Assembly (NCBI RefSeq): GCF_001428865.1
Contig: NZ_LMIV01000001.1
Location: 244,187 to 308,186 of the forward strand
Direction: 5' to 3'
DNA from: Sphingomonas sp. Root241
Lineage (GTDB): Bacteria > Pseudomonadota > Alphaproteobacteria > Sphingomonadales > Sphingomonadaceae
Length of the DNA: 64,000 bases
Shown here: positions 44,647 to 51,799 of the stretch, one piece after another
Numbering within the stretch: position 1 is the first letter of the stretch
Layout of the letters: the number at the start of each line of letters is the position of its first letter
The notes under the pieces: generated by a model
Told to the model about the DNA's origin: nothing
What the model saw: the letters and a program-made list of their open reading frames with translations, nothing else
Databases searched by the model: none
Translations under genes and position numbers: made by a program

Positions 44647-44909
44647 GCGGTCCTTTCGGGTGTAAAGCAAAGTTGCGGGAGTCGCGGTGCATTCGTCAAC
44701 TTTGAAACGCGGGGCATGCGGGGCCTCGATAGGCCAACTGGGAGCGGAGCAGGTGGTTCCGTGCGCATGAGTCGCTGCGACGATGGCAGAGGAAATCCTA
44801 CAAAGACAGGGGCGGGCGAGACACGGGACGAATAAAGTGCGTGTGTGACCTCGCGACGACAGATGCGGGCGGTGTCAGCCTGCGTCTGCTATTGGTGGAA
44901 AGCAGTCGT

Positions 44910-45233
44910 TTAGTCCCGCGGACCAACTGCCTCTCGACGCTGGTATAAGGCGCGCGTTGGCCATGCAGTCAGAGGCAGCGGTCCGGGCTCCACGACAGTG
45001 CGGACCTCGCGTGGCTCTGGCCCGCTTTGCAACGCATCCCATTCGGTTTCGAAATCTTCAATCTCCTCCCGATCCTCAGCATCTTCGCGCTCAAGCACGA
45101 AACCTATCAGCCACTGAGTTCCGTCATGGCCAAGCGTGACCAGACGAAAATTCGGCGACAGCATACCAAGCATGGCTTGCATGACGGCGACGGATTGAAA
45201 GTTCCATTCGTGAAGGTTCGGACCGGTAGACAT
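44910..45233 (-). CDS. Small unknown protein between miaB and phoH
   Basis: 107 residues, acidic in the middle. The N-terminal half (EWNFQSVAVMQAMLGMLSPN, RLVTLGHDGTQWLIGFVLER) looks like a compact alpha/beta fold followed by an acidic helix (EDREEIEDFETEWDALQSG). I do not recognise a named family; small immunity-type proteins have similar composition, but no toxin gene is adjacent. The surrounding sequence is less GC-rich than the neighbours. It interrupts the usual miaB-phoH adjacency. Confidence 0.6.
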   Translation of the reverse strand: MSTGPNLHEWNFQSVAVMQAMLGMLSPNFRLVTLGHDGTQWLIGFVLEREDAEDREEIEDFETEWDALQSGPEPREVRTVVEPGPLPLTAWPTRALYQRREAVGPRD

Positions 45234-45297
45234 GGGATTGTTTAGCCCGCTTCCGAATGTCCGCAAATGGGCGTTAGCGGACATCCGGCTTTTGGCC

Positions 45298-46611
45298 TCA
45301 GGCCGCGGCTCGCACCCGCTCCACGCCGGCCAGCGAATTTGGGTCGGCGCGGACGATCTCGACTTCGATCAGGTCGCCGATCTGCGCGTCGGTCATCAGA
45401 TGGACCGATTGCAGCCAGGGCGATTTGCCGAGCATCTGGCCGGGCAGCTTGCCCTTGCGTTCGATCAGCACCGTGCAGCTCTTGCCGAGTGTCGTGGCGT
45501 TGAACGCCGCCTGATCGCGGGCGATCGCGGACTGGAGGCGCTGGAGGCGTTCGTCCATCACCGGCTCCGGCACGAAGCCGTCGGTCATCTCGGCGGCGGG
45601 CGTGCCGGGGCGGGGGCTGTATTTGAAGCTGAAGCTCGCGGCATAGCCGACTTCGTCGATCAGGCTGAGCGTATCGGCGAAGTCCGCATCGGTCTCGCCC
45701 GGGAAGCCGACGATGAAGTCGCCCGACAATGCGATGTCGGGCCGCGCCGCGCGCACGCGCTCGAGCAAGGCGAGATAGGATGCGCGGCTGTGCGACCGGT
45801 TCATCGCCTTGAGGATGCGGTCGCTGCCGGCCTGCACGGGCAAGTGCAGATAGGGCATCAGTTTCTCGACCTCGGCATGCGCGCGGATCAGCCCTTCGCG
45901 CATGTCGTTGGGATGGCTGGTGGTGTAGCGGATGCGGTGCAGCCCCTCGATCCGGTCGAGCGCGCGGATCAGGCCGTGCAGGCCGTTGCCCGCCGAATCG
46001 TCCCACGCATTGACGTTCTGGCCGAGCAAGGTGATCTCGCGCGCGCCGGCATCGACCAGCGCCTTTGCCTCGTCGACGATCGCGTCGAACGGGCGGCTGA
46101 TTTCGGCGCCGCGGGTATAGGGCACCACGCAATAGGTGCAGAACTTGTCGCAGCCCTCCTGCACGGTGAGGAACGCCGAGGGGCCGACTTTCCGGCGCGA
46201 GGGCAGCGCGCCGAACTTGCTCATCGCCGGCATGTCGGTGTCGAGCGCCGACTTGCCCGCGGCGGCATCGGCGACGAGCTGCGGCAAGTTGTGATAGGCT
46301 TGCGGGCCGACTACGACATCGACCTTGGCGCGGCTGACGATCTCGGCGCCCTCAGCCTGCGCGACGCAGCCCGCGACCGCGATCATCGGATCCTTGCCGT
46401 GCTTTCTGAGGCGGCCGATGTCCGAATAGACCTTTTCGGTCGCCTTTTCGCGGATATGACACGTGTTGAGCACGACGAGGTCGGCGGCATTGGCGTCGTC
46501 GGTCGCGGTCATGCCCTGGGCGGCCATCAGCTCGCCCATGCGCTCGCCGTCATAGACGTTCATCTGGCAGCCGAACGACTTGACGTGGAAGGTTTTCGGG
46601 GTCGGTTTCAT
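45298..46611 (-). CDS. miaB: tRNA-2-methylthio-N6-dimethylallyladenosine synthase
   Basis: 437 residues. Radical-SAM methylthiotransferase adding the 2-methylthio group to i6A37 in tRNA. The N-terminal UPF0004 domain has its cluster cysteines in [20 protein letters not shown] and [10 protein letters not shown]. The radical-SAM motif [15 protein letters not shown] supplies three more. A TRAM domain ends the protein ([20 protein letters not shown]). The ATG at 46611 is the first before the conserved start; the longer frame upstream crosses a repeat and plsC. Confidence 0.97.
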   Translation of the reverse strand: MKPTPKTFHVKSFGCQMNVYDGERMGELMAAQGMTATDDANAADLVVLNTCHIREKATEKVYSDIGRLRKHGKDPMIAVAGCVAQAEGAEIVSRAKVDVVVGPQAYHNLPQLVADAAAGKSALDTDMPAMSKFGALPSRRKVGPSAFLTVQEGCDKFCTYCVVPYTRGAEISRPFDAIVDEAKALVDAGAREITLLGQNVNAWDDSAGNGLHGLIRALDRIEGLHRIRYTTSHPNDMREGLIRAHAEVEKLMPYLHLPVQAGSDRILKAMNRSHSRASYLALLERVRAARPDIALSGDFIVGFPGETDADFADTLSLIDEVGYAASFSFKYSPRPGTPAAEMTDGFVPEPVMDERLQRLQSAIARDQAAFNATTLGKSCTVLIERKGKLPGQMLGKSPWLQSVHLMTDAQIGDLIEVEIVRADPNSLAGVERVRAAA

Positions 46612-46636
46612 TTGGGGCGGGCTATAGCTTCTAACT

Positions 46637-46809
46637 CCCCTCCCTGAAAGGGAGGGATGATCGGGTGAACAGCGCGGGGCGCTGTTCACCCGATCATGGG
46701 TGGGTGCGAGCGCAGCGAGCCCATCGAGACGCGGGGAAATAAAGAAAAGGTCGGGCATCGAGCCCGACCTTTTCTTACCCACCCCTAACCCCTCCCTAAG
46801 AGGGAGGGG
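46637..46809. repeat. GGGTGGGTGCGAGC-family palindromic repeat, copy B, with inner palindrome
   Basis: Same architecture as copies A and C: a CCCCTCCCTGAAAGGGAGGG end, the core GGGTGGGTGCGAGCGCAGCG, a central GGGCATCGAGCCCGACC hairpin and the complementary CCCCTCCCT end. Unlike the others it carries a perfect 41-bp palindrome at 46657-46697. It overlaps the end of plsC. Confidence 0.8.
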
Positions 46810-47653
46810 AAGCAGGTGCCTTATACCCGATCGCTTCCTCGGCGTAGCGGAACGGGCGCAGCGGGTGGCCGAGCGCGACGACCAGCGCTTCCTCGATCCG
46901 CCGGCGGCTTTCCGCGGCGATCGCCTTGCGCCCGGGATAGTCGCGGGGATCGAAGGGTTCGAGGAAGTGGACCTTGAGTTCGAAGCTTCCCTTGCGCGCG
47001 AGGATGCGGCGGGCGTTGTTGAGGCCGCGCTCCTGGCCGATCCAGCCGATCTCCTCGCTGAAATCGCCATAATCGAGCAGCACCGGCTGGACCATCACGC
47101 CGGGCGGCGGGGGCTCGAGCACGCGCAGCATCGGGGTCTTGAACGGCAATAGCGACTTGCCGTCGGTGGTGGTGCCTTCGGGGAAGATCGTGATCGCCCA
47201 ATTGTCGGCCAGCGCCTCGCGAAGCTGGTTGATCTGCTCGGCGACACCCAGCCGGTTCTCGCGCTTGACATAAACGGTGCGGTTCATCCCCGCGAGCCAG
47301 CCGACCACCGGCGCGGCACCGATCTCGGCCTTGGCGACGAACGCAGTGCCGCTCGCGCCGCCGAGCGCGAGAATGTCGATCCAGCTCAGATGGTTAGAGA
47401 CATAGAAGACGTCGCGGCGCAGCGGGGTGCCGATCTTGACGACGCGGGCGCCGGCGATGCGCGCGGCGCGGCCGAGGAACCAGCGCGGCCACGGCATCGG
47501 CAGGCGCAGCAGCCGCCAGAGATAGTACATCGGCACATGGGTGAGGACCGCGAGCAGCAGCAGCGCCACCCGGCCCCACATGCGGGCCTGCTCCGACACG
47601 GTCAGTTGGGTCGGAGTGCCGGCGGCGGCTTCGGCGCGACGGTCGCTGGTCAT
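46796..47653 (-). CDS. plsC: 1-acyl-sn-glycerol-3-phosphate acyltransferase
   Basis: 285 residues. It makes phosphatidic acid from lysophosphatidic acid. An N-terminal membrane helix ([20 protein letters not shown]) precedes the catalytic motif [13 protein letters not shown] (NHxxxxD), followed by [10 protein letters not shown] (motif III). The last residues (APASPPS) are encoded within the palindromic repeat copy B, so the natural C-terminus may have been altered. The start at 47653 abuts another palindromic repeat. It lies upstream of miaB in the same direction. Confidence 0.93.
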   Translation of the reverse strand: MTSDRRAEAAAGTPTQLTVSEQARMWGRVALLLLAVLTHVPMYYLWRLLRLPMPWPRWFLGRAARIAGARVVKIGTPLRRDVFYVSNHLSWIDILALGGASGTAFVAKAEIGAAPVVGWLAGMNRTVYVKRENRLGVAEQINQLREALADNWAITIFPEGTTTDGKSLLPFKTPMLRVLEPPPPGVMVQPVLLDYGDFSEEIGWIGQERGLNNARRILARKGSFELKVHFLEPFDPRDYPGRKAIAAESRRRIEEALVVALGHPLRPFRYAEEAIGYKAPASPPS

Positions 47654-47660
47654 ACCCCGT

Positions 47661-47748
47661 CCGTTCGCCCTGAGCCTGTCGAAGGGCGGTCATCCACGAG
47701 CGACGCACTCCCTGGATAGTGGCGCTTCGACAAGCTCAGCGCGAACGG
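47661..47748. repeat. Palindromic repeat between fur and plsC
   Basis: Inverted arms CCGTTCGCCCTGAGCCTGTC (from 47661) and a complementary TTCGACAAGCTCAGCGCGAA ending near 47746, separated by about 36 bp. This is a GTTCGCCCTGAGC-type element; I see one copy in the window. Confidence 0.7.
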
Positions 47749-47762
47749 TGAAGGGTTTGCGC

Positions 47763-48185
47763 TCAGCTCTTCCGGTCGAGCGCTACGCCGTAGAGTTCCA
47801 TACGGTGATCGACCAAGCGGAAGCCCAGGCGCTCGGCGATCTGCTTCTGGAGCAGTTCGAGCTCGGGATCGACGAACTCAAACACCTTGCCCGATTCGAC
47901 GTCGATCAGATGATCGTGATGCGCTTCGGGCGCGGGTTCGTAGCGGGCGCGGCCGTCGCCGAAATCGTGACGGTCGAGAATGCCGGCCTCTTCGAACAGG
48001 CGCACGGTGCGATAGACCGTGGCGATCGAGATGCCCGGATCGATCGCCGAGGCGCGCTCATAGACCTTCTCGACATCGGGATGGTCTTCGGCATCGGAGA
48101 GGACGCGCGCGATCACCTTTCGCTGTTCGGTGATGCGCAGGCCCTTTTCGTGGCACAGGGCTTCGAGATCGATTTTCCGCGGCAT
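47763..48185 (-). CDS. fur: Fur family metalloregulator
   Basis: 140 residues. Winged helix (GLRITEQRKVIARVLSDAED, DPGISIATVYRTVRLFEEAG) followed by the metal-binding HHDHLIDVESGKVFEFVD. The CxxC zinc-site pairs of many Zur/PerR proteins are absent, as is usual for alphaproteobacterial Fur/Mur. It regulates iron (or manganese) homeostasis. I start at the ATG at 48185, where MPRKIDLEALC begins; upstream in-frame sequence belongs to repeat copy C. Cluster position next to mucR and plsC is typical. Confidence 0.93.
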   Translation of the reverse strand: MPRKIDLEALCHEKGLRITEQRKVIARVLSDAEDHPDVEKVYERASAIDPGISIATVYRTVRLFEEAGILDRHDFGDGRARYEPAPEAHHDHLIDVESGKVFEFVDPELELLQKQIAERLGFRLVDHRMELYGVALDRKS

Positions 48186-48208
48186 GGCGCCGATGTAGCC
48201 TGTAGACT

Positions 48209-48347
48209 CCCCTCCCTGCAAGGGAGGGGTTGGGGGTGGGTGCGAGCGAAGCGAGCCCATCGATGCCGGTGGTGACAAAGAAAAGGCCGGGGCATCGAGC
48301 CCCAGCCTTTTCTACCCACCCCTTGCCCCTCCCTAGAAGGGAGGGGG
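48209..48347. repeat. GGGTGGGTGCGAGC-family palindromic repeat, copy C
   Basis: CCCCTCCCTGCAAGGGAGGG end, GGGTGGGTGCGAGCGAAGCG core, a central CGGGGCATCGAGCCCCAG hairpin and the complementary CCCCTCCCTAGAAGGGAGGG end. It lies between mucR and fur, about 23 bp ahead of the fur start. Confidence 0.8.
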
Positions 48348-48359
48348 GAGAAAGAAGGC

Positions 48360-48773
48360 TCAGCGCTTGCGGCGCTTGGTGCCCAGACCGATCTTCTTGG
48401 CAAGCGTGCGGCGCTGCTCGGCATAATTGGGCGCGACCATCGGATAGTCAGCAGGAAGATTCCACTTCGCGCGATACTGTTCCGGAGTCATCTGATAGTG
48501 CGTCATCAAGTGGCGCTTGAGCATCTTGAGCTTCTTGCCGTCTTCGAGGCAGACGATGAAGTCGGGCTTCACCGAAGAACGGATCGAAACCGCCGGCTCC
48601 TGCTTTACTTCAGGTTCTGCGGCAACGCGGCCGAGGCCGGTCAACGCGCCGTGAACATTCTGAATAAGCACCGGAAGATCGGAAACTGCAACACTATTGT
48701 TGCTCACATGCGCCGCAACAATATCCGCGGTGAGCGTGATGAGCGTTTCCTGAATGTCAGCTGAATTGTCCAT
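48360..48773 (-). CDS. mucR: MucR/Ros family zinc-finger regulator
   Basis: 137 residues. The MucR zinc finger is visible as [20 protein letters not shown], followed by the conserved [20 protein letters not shown] and a basic tail (GLGTKRRKR). N-terminal helices ([20 protein letters not shown]) mediate oligomerisation. MucR proteins are H-NS-like silencers of AT-rich DNA in alphaproteobacteria. The 110 bp upstream is AT-rich with a 6-bp-arm palindrome, consistent with autoregulation. Confidence 0.95.
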   Translation of the reverse strand: MDNSADIQETLITLTADIVAAHVSNNSVAVSDLPVLIQNVHGALTGLGRVAAEPEVKQEPAVSIRSSVKPDFIVCLEDGKKLKMLKRHLMTHYQMTPEQYRAKWNLPADYPMVAPNYAEQRRTLAKKIGLGTKRRKR

Positions 48774-48799
48774 GGTGTTCCCTTCGACCCAAAATTATC

Positions 48800-48818
48800 G
48801 ACGACTATAAATGTCGTC
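48800..48818. promoter_or_regulatory. Palindrome in the mucR upstream region
   Basis: GACGAC-tataaat-GTCGTC, perfect 6-bp arms around an AT-rich core, in an AT-rich stretch directly upstream of mucR. Possible operator or transcript hairpin. Confidence 0.4.
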
Positions 48819-48883
48819 TGCGAGGGCCCTATCGGGCCATTACAAACCAAAGGCAAGTCATTAACCTTCAGTTACACAAAAAA

Positions 48884-49360
48884 TCACGGAAGCTTGCGCG
48901 CATAGGTATGCGCATCAAACGCTTGCCCAGTCTTTCCCCTATAATAGTTCTTGCGTTCGCCGACCTTCTCGAAACCTTCGCGACGGTATAGCCGGACGGC
49001 ATCGTTTCCCGCGCGTACCTCCAGATGAAGTTGAAGGACTCCGCGATTCTGTGCTTCGGCGATGATGGCGCGGAGCAATGCTCCGGCCACGCCGCGGCGG
49101 CGCACGGCGGGGCGCGTCGCCAGCAACAGCAATTCGGCCTCGTCGCCGGTCGAGCGCGCCAACGCGAAGCCGACGTCGCTGCCGCCGATGCTGGCGATCA
49201 CCAGCCATACTCCGGGAAGCGAGAGCATCCCCAGGCATTGCGCGCTGGTCCATGCCTCGCCGAAGCGCGGATCGAACGCATCCTGCATGATGCGGATGAC
49301 TTCGGTCAGGTCCTGCGATCCGCCTTCGCGTAATTCGGTGATGTTGAGCGTGCTGCTCAT
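48884..49360 (-). CDS. rimI: Ribosomal protein S18-alanine N-acetyltransferase
   Basis: 158 residues, GNAT fold: LLLLATRPAVRRRGVAGALL (acetyl-CoA binding), LQLHLEVRAGNDAVRLYRRE and GFEKVGERKNYYRG, all typical of RimI. It acetylates the N-terminus of S18 and shares an operon with tsaB in many bacteria. Its start overlaps the tsaB stop by four bases, supporting coupled translation. Confidence 0.92.
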   Translation of the reverse strand: MSSTLNITELREGGSQDLTEVIRIMQDAFDPRFGEAWTSAQCLGMLSLPGVWLVIASIGGSDVGFALARSTGDEAELLLLATRPAVRRRGVAGALLRAIIAEAQNRGVLQLHLEVRAGNDAVRLYRREGFEKVGERKNYYRGKTGQAFDAHTYARKLP

Positions 49361-49989
49361 GCCAGGCCCCGCTCCGCGAGAGTCTTGGCGTCGGGCGCGC
49401 GACCGTAGATCGGGCGCGCGGGCAGGCTTGTGAATTCGGGGGGAAGCAGCCGCGCATCCCCGGCGCGGGGGAGCGCCTCTATTGCATCGAGCTTCGCGTC
49501 CAGCGCCAGTAGATGGCGGACGCCGCTGCCGATCGCGCGACGCCCTTCGAGTGCCGCAAGCGCCGCGGAGGGTATCAGCGACTTGAGCGGACCTTCGGAG
49601 GCGAGCGGCGATCCCGTGAACGACTGCATGAAGACTTCACCGTGCCCCCCTTCGAGGATCACGGCAAGCGCGGGCCATTCCGGATGCGCCTCGAAACCGG
49701 CCGCGGCGATCGATGCGAGCGACGAATAGCCGGAGACCTCCGCCTTCCAGCCGATCGCGAGCCCCAGTGCGGCGGCAAGGCCCACGCGAACGCCGGTGAA
49801 GCTGCCCGGACCGACATCGACGAGGATCCGGGCTGCGCGGCCCTGCCCGGGCAGCGCCGCGATCATCGGCACCAGCCGCTCGGCATGCCCGCGCCCGACG
49901 ACTTCATGCGCGCTCGCCACCACTTCGCCCCCGCGCAGCAGCGCCACCGAACAGGCGGCGGTCGCGGTTTCGATCACGAGCGTCGTCAA
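49357..49989 (-). CDS. tsaB: tRNA threonylcarbamoyladenosine biosynthesis protein TsaB
   Basis: 210 residues using a TTG at 49989 just before TTLVIETATAACSVALLRGG. The family motif VDVGPGSFTGVRVGLAAALG is clear. TsaB is the scaffold partner of TsaD in t6A synthesis, the step after TsaC/Sua5. An ATG at 50064 would add 25 Ser/Pro-rich residues inside the nitroreductase gene and looks unlikely, but the start is not certain. It overlaps rimI at its end. Confidence 0.9.
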   Translation of the reverse strand: MTTLVIETATAACSVALLRGGEVVASAHEVVGRGHAERLVPMIAALPGQGRAARILVDVGPGSFTGVRVGLAAALGLAIGWKAEVSGYSSLASIAAAGFEAHPEWPALAVILEGGHGEVFMQSFTGSPLASEGPLKSLIPSAALAALEGRRAIGSGVRHLLALDAKLDAIEALPRAGDARLLPPEFTSLPARPIYGRAPDAKTLAERGLA

Positions 49990-49993
49990 CGCG

Positions 49994-50587
49994 TCAGACG
50001 ACGCGGTTGAACTGGTCGAACTCGGGACGGGGAAGTCGTTCGAAGATGGTGGAAGGGTCGCCATGGCCCAGCGTGGAAATGAAGTTGGACTTCAGATTGG
50101 GCTGGTCGCTGAAAAAGGCTGCGTCAACCTTGGTGTTGTCGAATCCCGACATCGGACCCGTATCGAAGCCCAGTGCGCGCGCCGCGATGATGAAATAGGC
50201 GCCCTGGAGCGAGGAGTTGCGGAACGCCTGGGTGTAGCGTGCCGCGTCGTCGGGGAACCAGTCCTTCGCGGTCGGCGCGTGCGGGAAGAGCCAGGGGAGA
50301 TGCTCGTTGAACGCAAGGTCCATCGCAATGATCACCGCGGCGGGCGCCTTGCGGATCTTGGCGGCATTGGTGTTGCTCGACAAATCGGCGAGCTTGTCCT
50401 TGCTCTCCTGGCTCGTCAGCCAGACGAAGCGCGCCGACTGCTGGTTGGCCGAGGTCGGCCCCATCTTCACCAGGTCGTAGATGCGGCGGATGTCCGCCTC
50501 GGTGACCGGCGTGTCGTCATAGCCGTTATAGGTGCGCGCGGTACGAAAGATCGTATCCAGCCCCGCATCATCGAGGGGACGGCCCAT
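49994..50587 (-). CDS. Nitroreductase family protein (RutE-like)
   Basis: 197 residues. The start RPLDDAGLDTIFRTARTYNG, then MGPTSANQQSARFVWL and NSSLQGAYFIIAARALGFDTGPMSGFD, match the RutE/HadB nitroreductase subgroup: FMN-dependent NAD(P)H oxidoreductases, including malonic semialdehyde reductase of pyrimidine breakdown. No other rut gene is present, so the substrate is open. ATG at 50587 preferred over a TTG six bases upstream. It ends four bases before the tsaB start. Confidence 0.9.
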   Translation of the reverse strand: MGRPLDDAGLDTIFRTARTYNGYDDTPVTEADIRRIYDLVKMGPTSANQQSARFVWLTSQESKDKLADLSSNTNAAKIRKAPAAVIIAMDLAFNEHLPWLFPHAPTAKDWFPDDAARYTQAFRNSSLQGAYFIIAARALGFDTGPMSGFDNTKVDAAFFSDQPNLKSNFISTLGHGDPSTIFERLPRPEFDQFNRVV

Positions 50588-50623
50588 GTGCAAATCCTTT
50601 CTTTGCTCGGCTCACGCCGAGGG

Positions 50624-50703
50624 CGGCACCGGCCCGCTCCCCCATCCGGCCACCCAACGGCAGTATCATATGGGTGGCCGGGTGGGGGAGCGGGCCGGTG
50701 CCG
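50624..50703. repeat. Large 33-bp-arm hairpin
   Basis: Arms at 50624-50656 and 50671-50703 pair over 33 bp with a single mismatch (a G-U in RNA), around a 14-nt loop. The arm starts CGGCACCGGCCCGCTCCCCC. It lies between the stop of the NifU-type gene and the start of the nitroreductase gene, and should be a very strong transcript hairpin. Confidence 0.85.
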
Positions 50704-50708
50704 AAATT

Positions 50709-51293
50709 CTAGATCGCGCGGACTTCGGTGACTTCAGGAACGTAATATTTGAGCAATTGCTCGATGCCGTTCTTGAGCGTCGCGGTCGAGGAGGGACAGC
50801 CCGAGCAGGCGCCCTGCATCTGGAGATAGACCTTGCCCGCGTCGAACCCGCGATAGACGATGTCGCCGCCGTCATTGGCGACGGCGGGGCGGATGCGCGT
50901 CTCGATCAGCTCGCGGATCTGCGCGACGATCTCGGCATCCTCGGGATTGTCGCCGAAATCGGCGGATTCGGCCGGCACCGAGAAGCCCGCTGCCGTGCCG
51001 GCGCGGAACAGCGGCATGTTGGCCGAGAAGTGATCGAGCAGGATCGAGAGTATGTCGGGCTTCAGGTCGCGCCATTCGACGCCGGGCGCTGCGGTCACCG
51101 AAATGAAGTCGCGGCCGAAGAACACGCCGGTCACGTCGCCCAGCCCGAACAGGGCCTCGGCGAGCGGCGAGGCCTCGGCGTCCTCGGGTGCGGCGAAGTC
51201 GCGGGTGCCTGCGTCCATCACCGTGCGGCCGGGGAGGAACTTGAGCGTCGCCGGGTTGGGCGTGGCTTCGGTCTCGATCAGCATGAATGTCAT
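50709..51293 (-). CDS. NifU family Fe-S scaffold protein
   Basis: 194 residues with the NfuA-like two-domain layout. The N-terminal Nfu_N domain starts MLIETEATPNPATLKFLPG; the C-terminal NifU domain carries the cluster-binding CSGC in YLQMQGACSGCPSSTATLKN. It delivers Fe-S clusters to target proteins. Two ATGs (51291-51293 and 51282-51284) are possible starts. A large hairpin follows its stop. Confidence 0.93.
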   Translation of the reverse strand: MTFMLIETEATPNPATLKFLPGRTVMDAGTRDFAAPEDAEASPLAEALFGLGDVTGVFFGRDFISVTAAPGVEWRDLKPDILSILLDHFSANMPLFRAGTAAGFSVPAESADFGDNPEDAEIVAQIRELIETRIRPAVANDGGDIVYRGFDAGKVYLQMQGACSGCPSSTATLKNGIEQLLKYYVPEVTEVRAI

Positions 51294-51355
51294 GTGGCGC
51301 CTGGGCGTCCGCGGATCAAGCGGTGGACGGGAAACGAAAGGTTTCGCGGGGACAA

Positions 51356-51619
51356 TCAGTCCGCGTCGTGGCTGGTGGCGCCGCCCACGTCCGCGTCGTG
51401 CCCGCTCTTGTCGCTGAAGAAGGCGGCGGCGAACAGCCCGCAGCCGAGCAGGGTCGAGAGGAACACCCCGCCGATCGTCGCGAGGATCGCCGACAGATAC
51501 AGCGCATCGTTGATCGCAAGATACCAGAGCGCGCCGGCGACCATCAGCACGCCGGCCAATGCGATCCACAGCATCATCCGCCGGAACTCGCTCCAGGCCC
51601 TTGCATGATCGGTACGCAT
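51356..51619 (-). CDS. Small two-helix membrane protein, unknown
   Basis: 87 residues: an amphipathic N-terminus (DHARAWSEFRRMM), two hydrophobic segments (LWIALAGVLMVAGALWYLAI and LATIGGVFLSTLLGCGLFAA) and an acidic/His-rich tail (SGHDADVGGATSHDAD). A ribosome-binding site AAGGAAA precedes the ATG. Small inner-membrane proteins of this layout are common in sphingomonads; function unknown. It sits between the NifU-type gene and the divergent M16 protease. Confidence 0.7.
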   Translation of the reverse strand: MRTDHARAWSEFRRMMLWIALAGVLMVAGALWYLAINDALYLSAILATIGGVFLSTLLGCGLFAAAFFSDKSGHDADVGGATSHDAD

Positions 51620-51799
51620 GTCGATTTCCTTTGACGCCGAGATGGTGCCGTAGCGACTCCGGTTCAACGGTCGATTGGACGAATCGTCCACCCTCACACG
51701 GGGAATTGAGTCCGGAATCCCGGCCCTCCGGCAAAGCCGTACACCTGGGCGAAAGGTCCAAGGTGGCATGCGCGGCAGTTCGCCATTAGATGGGGATCC

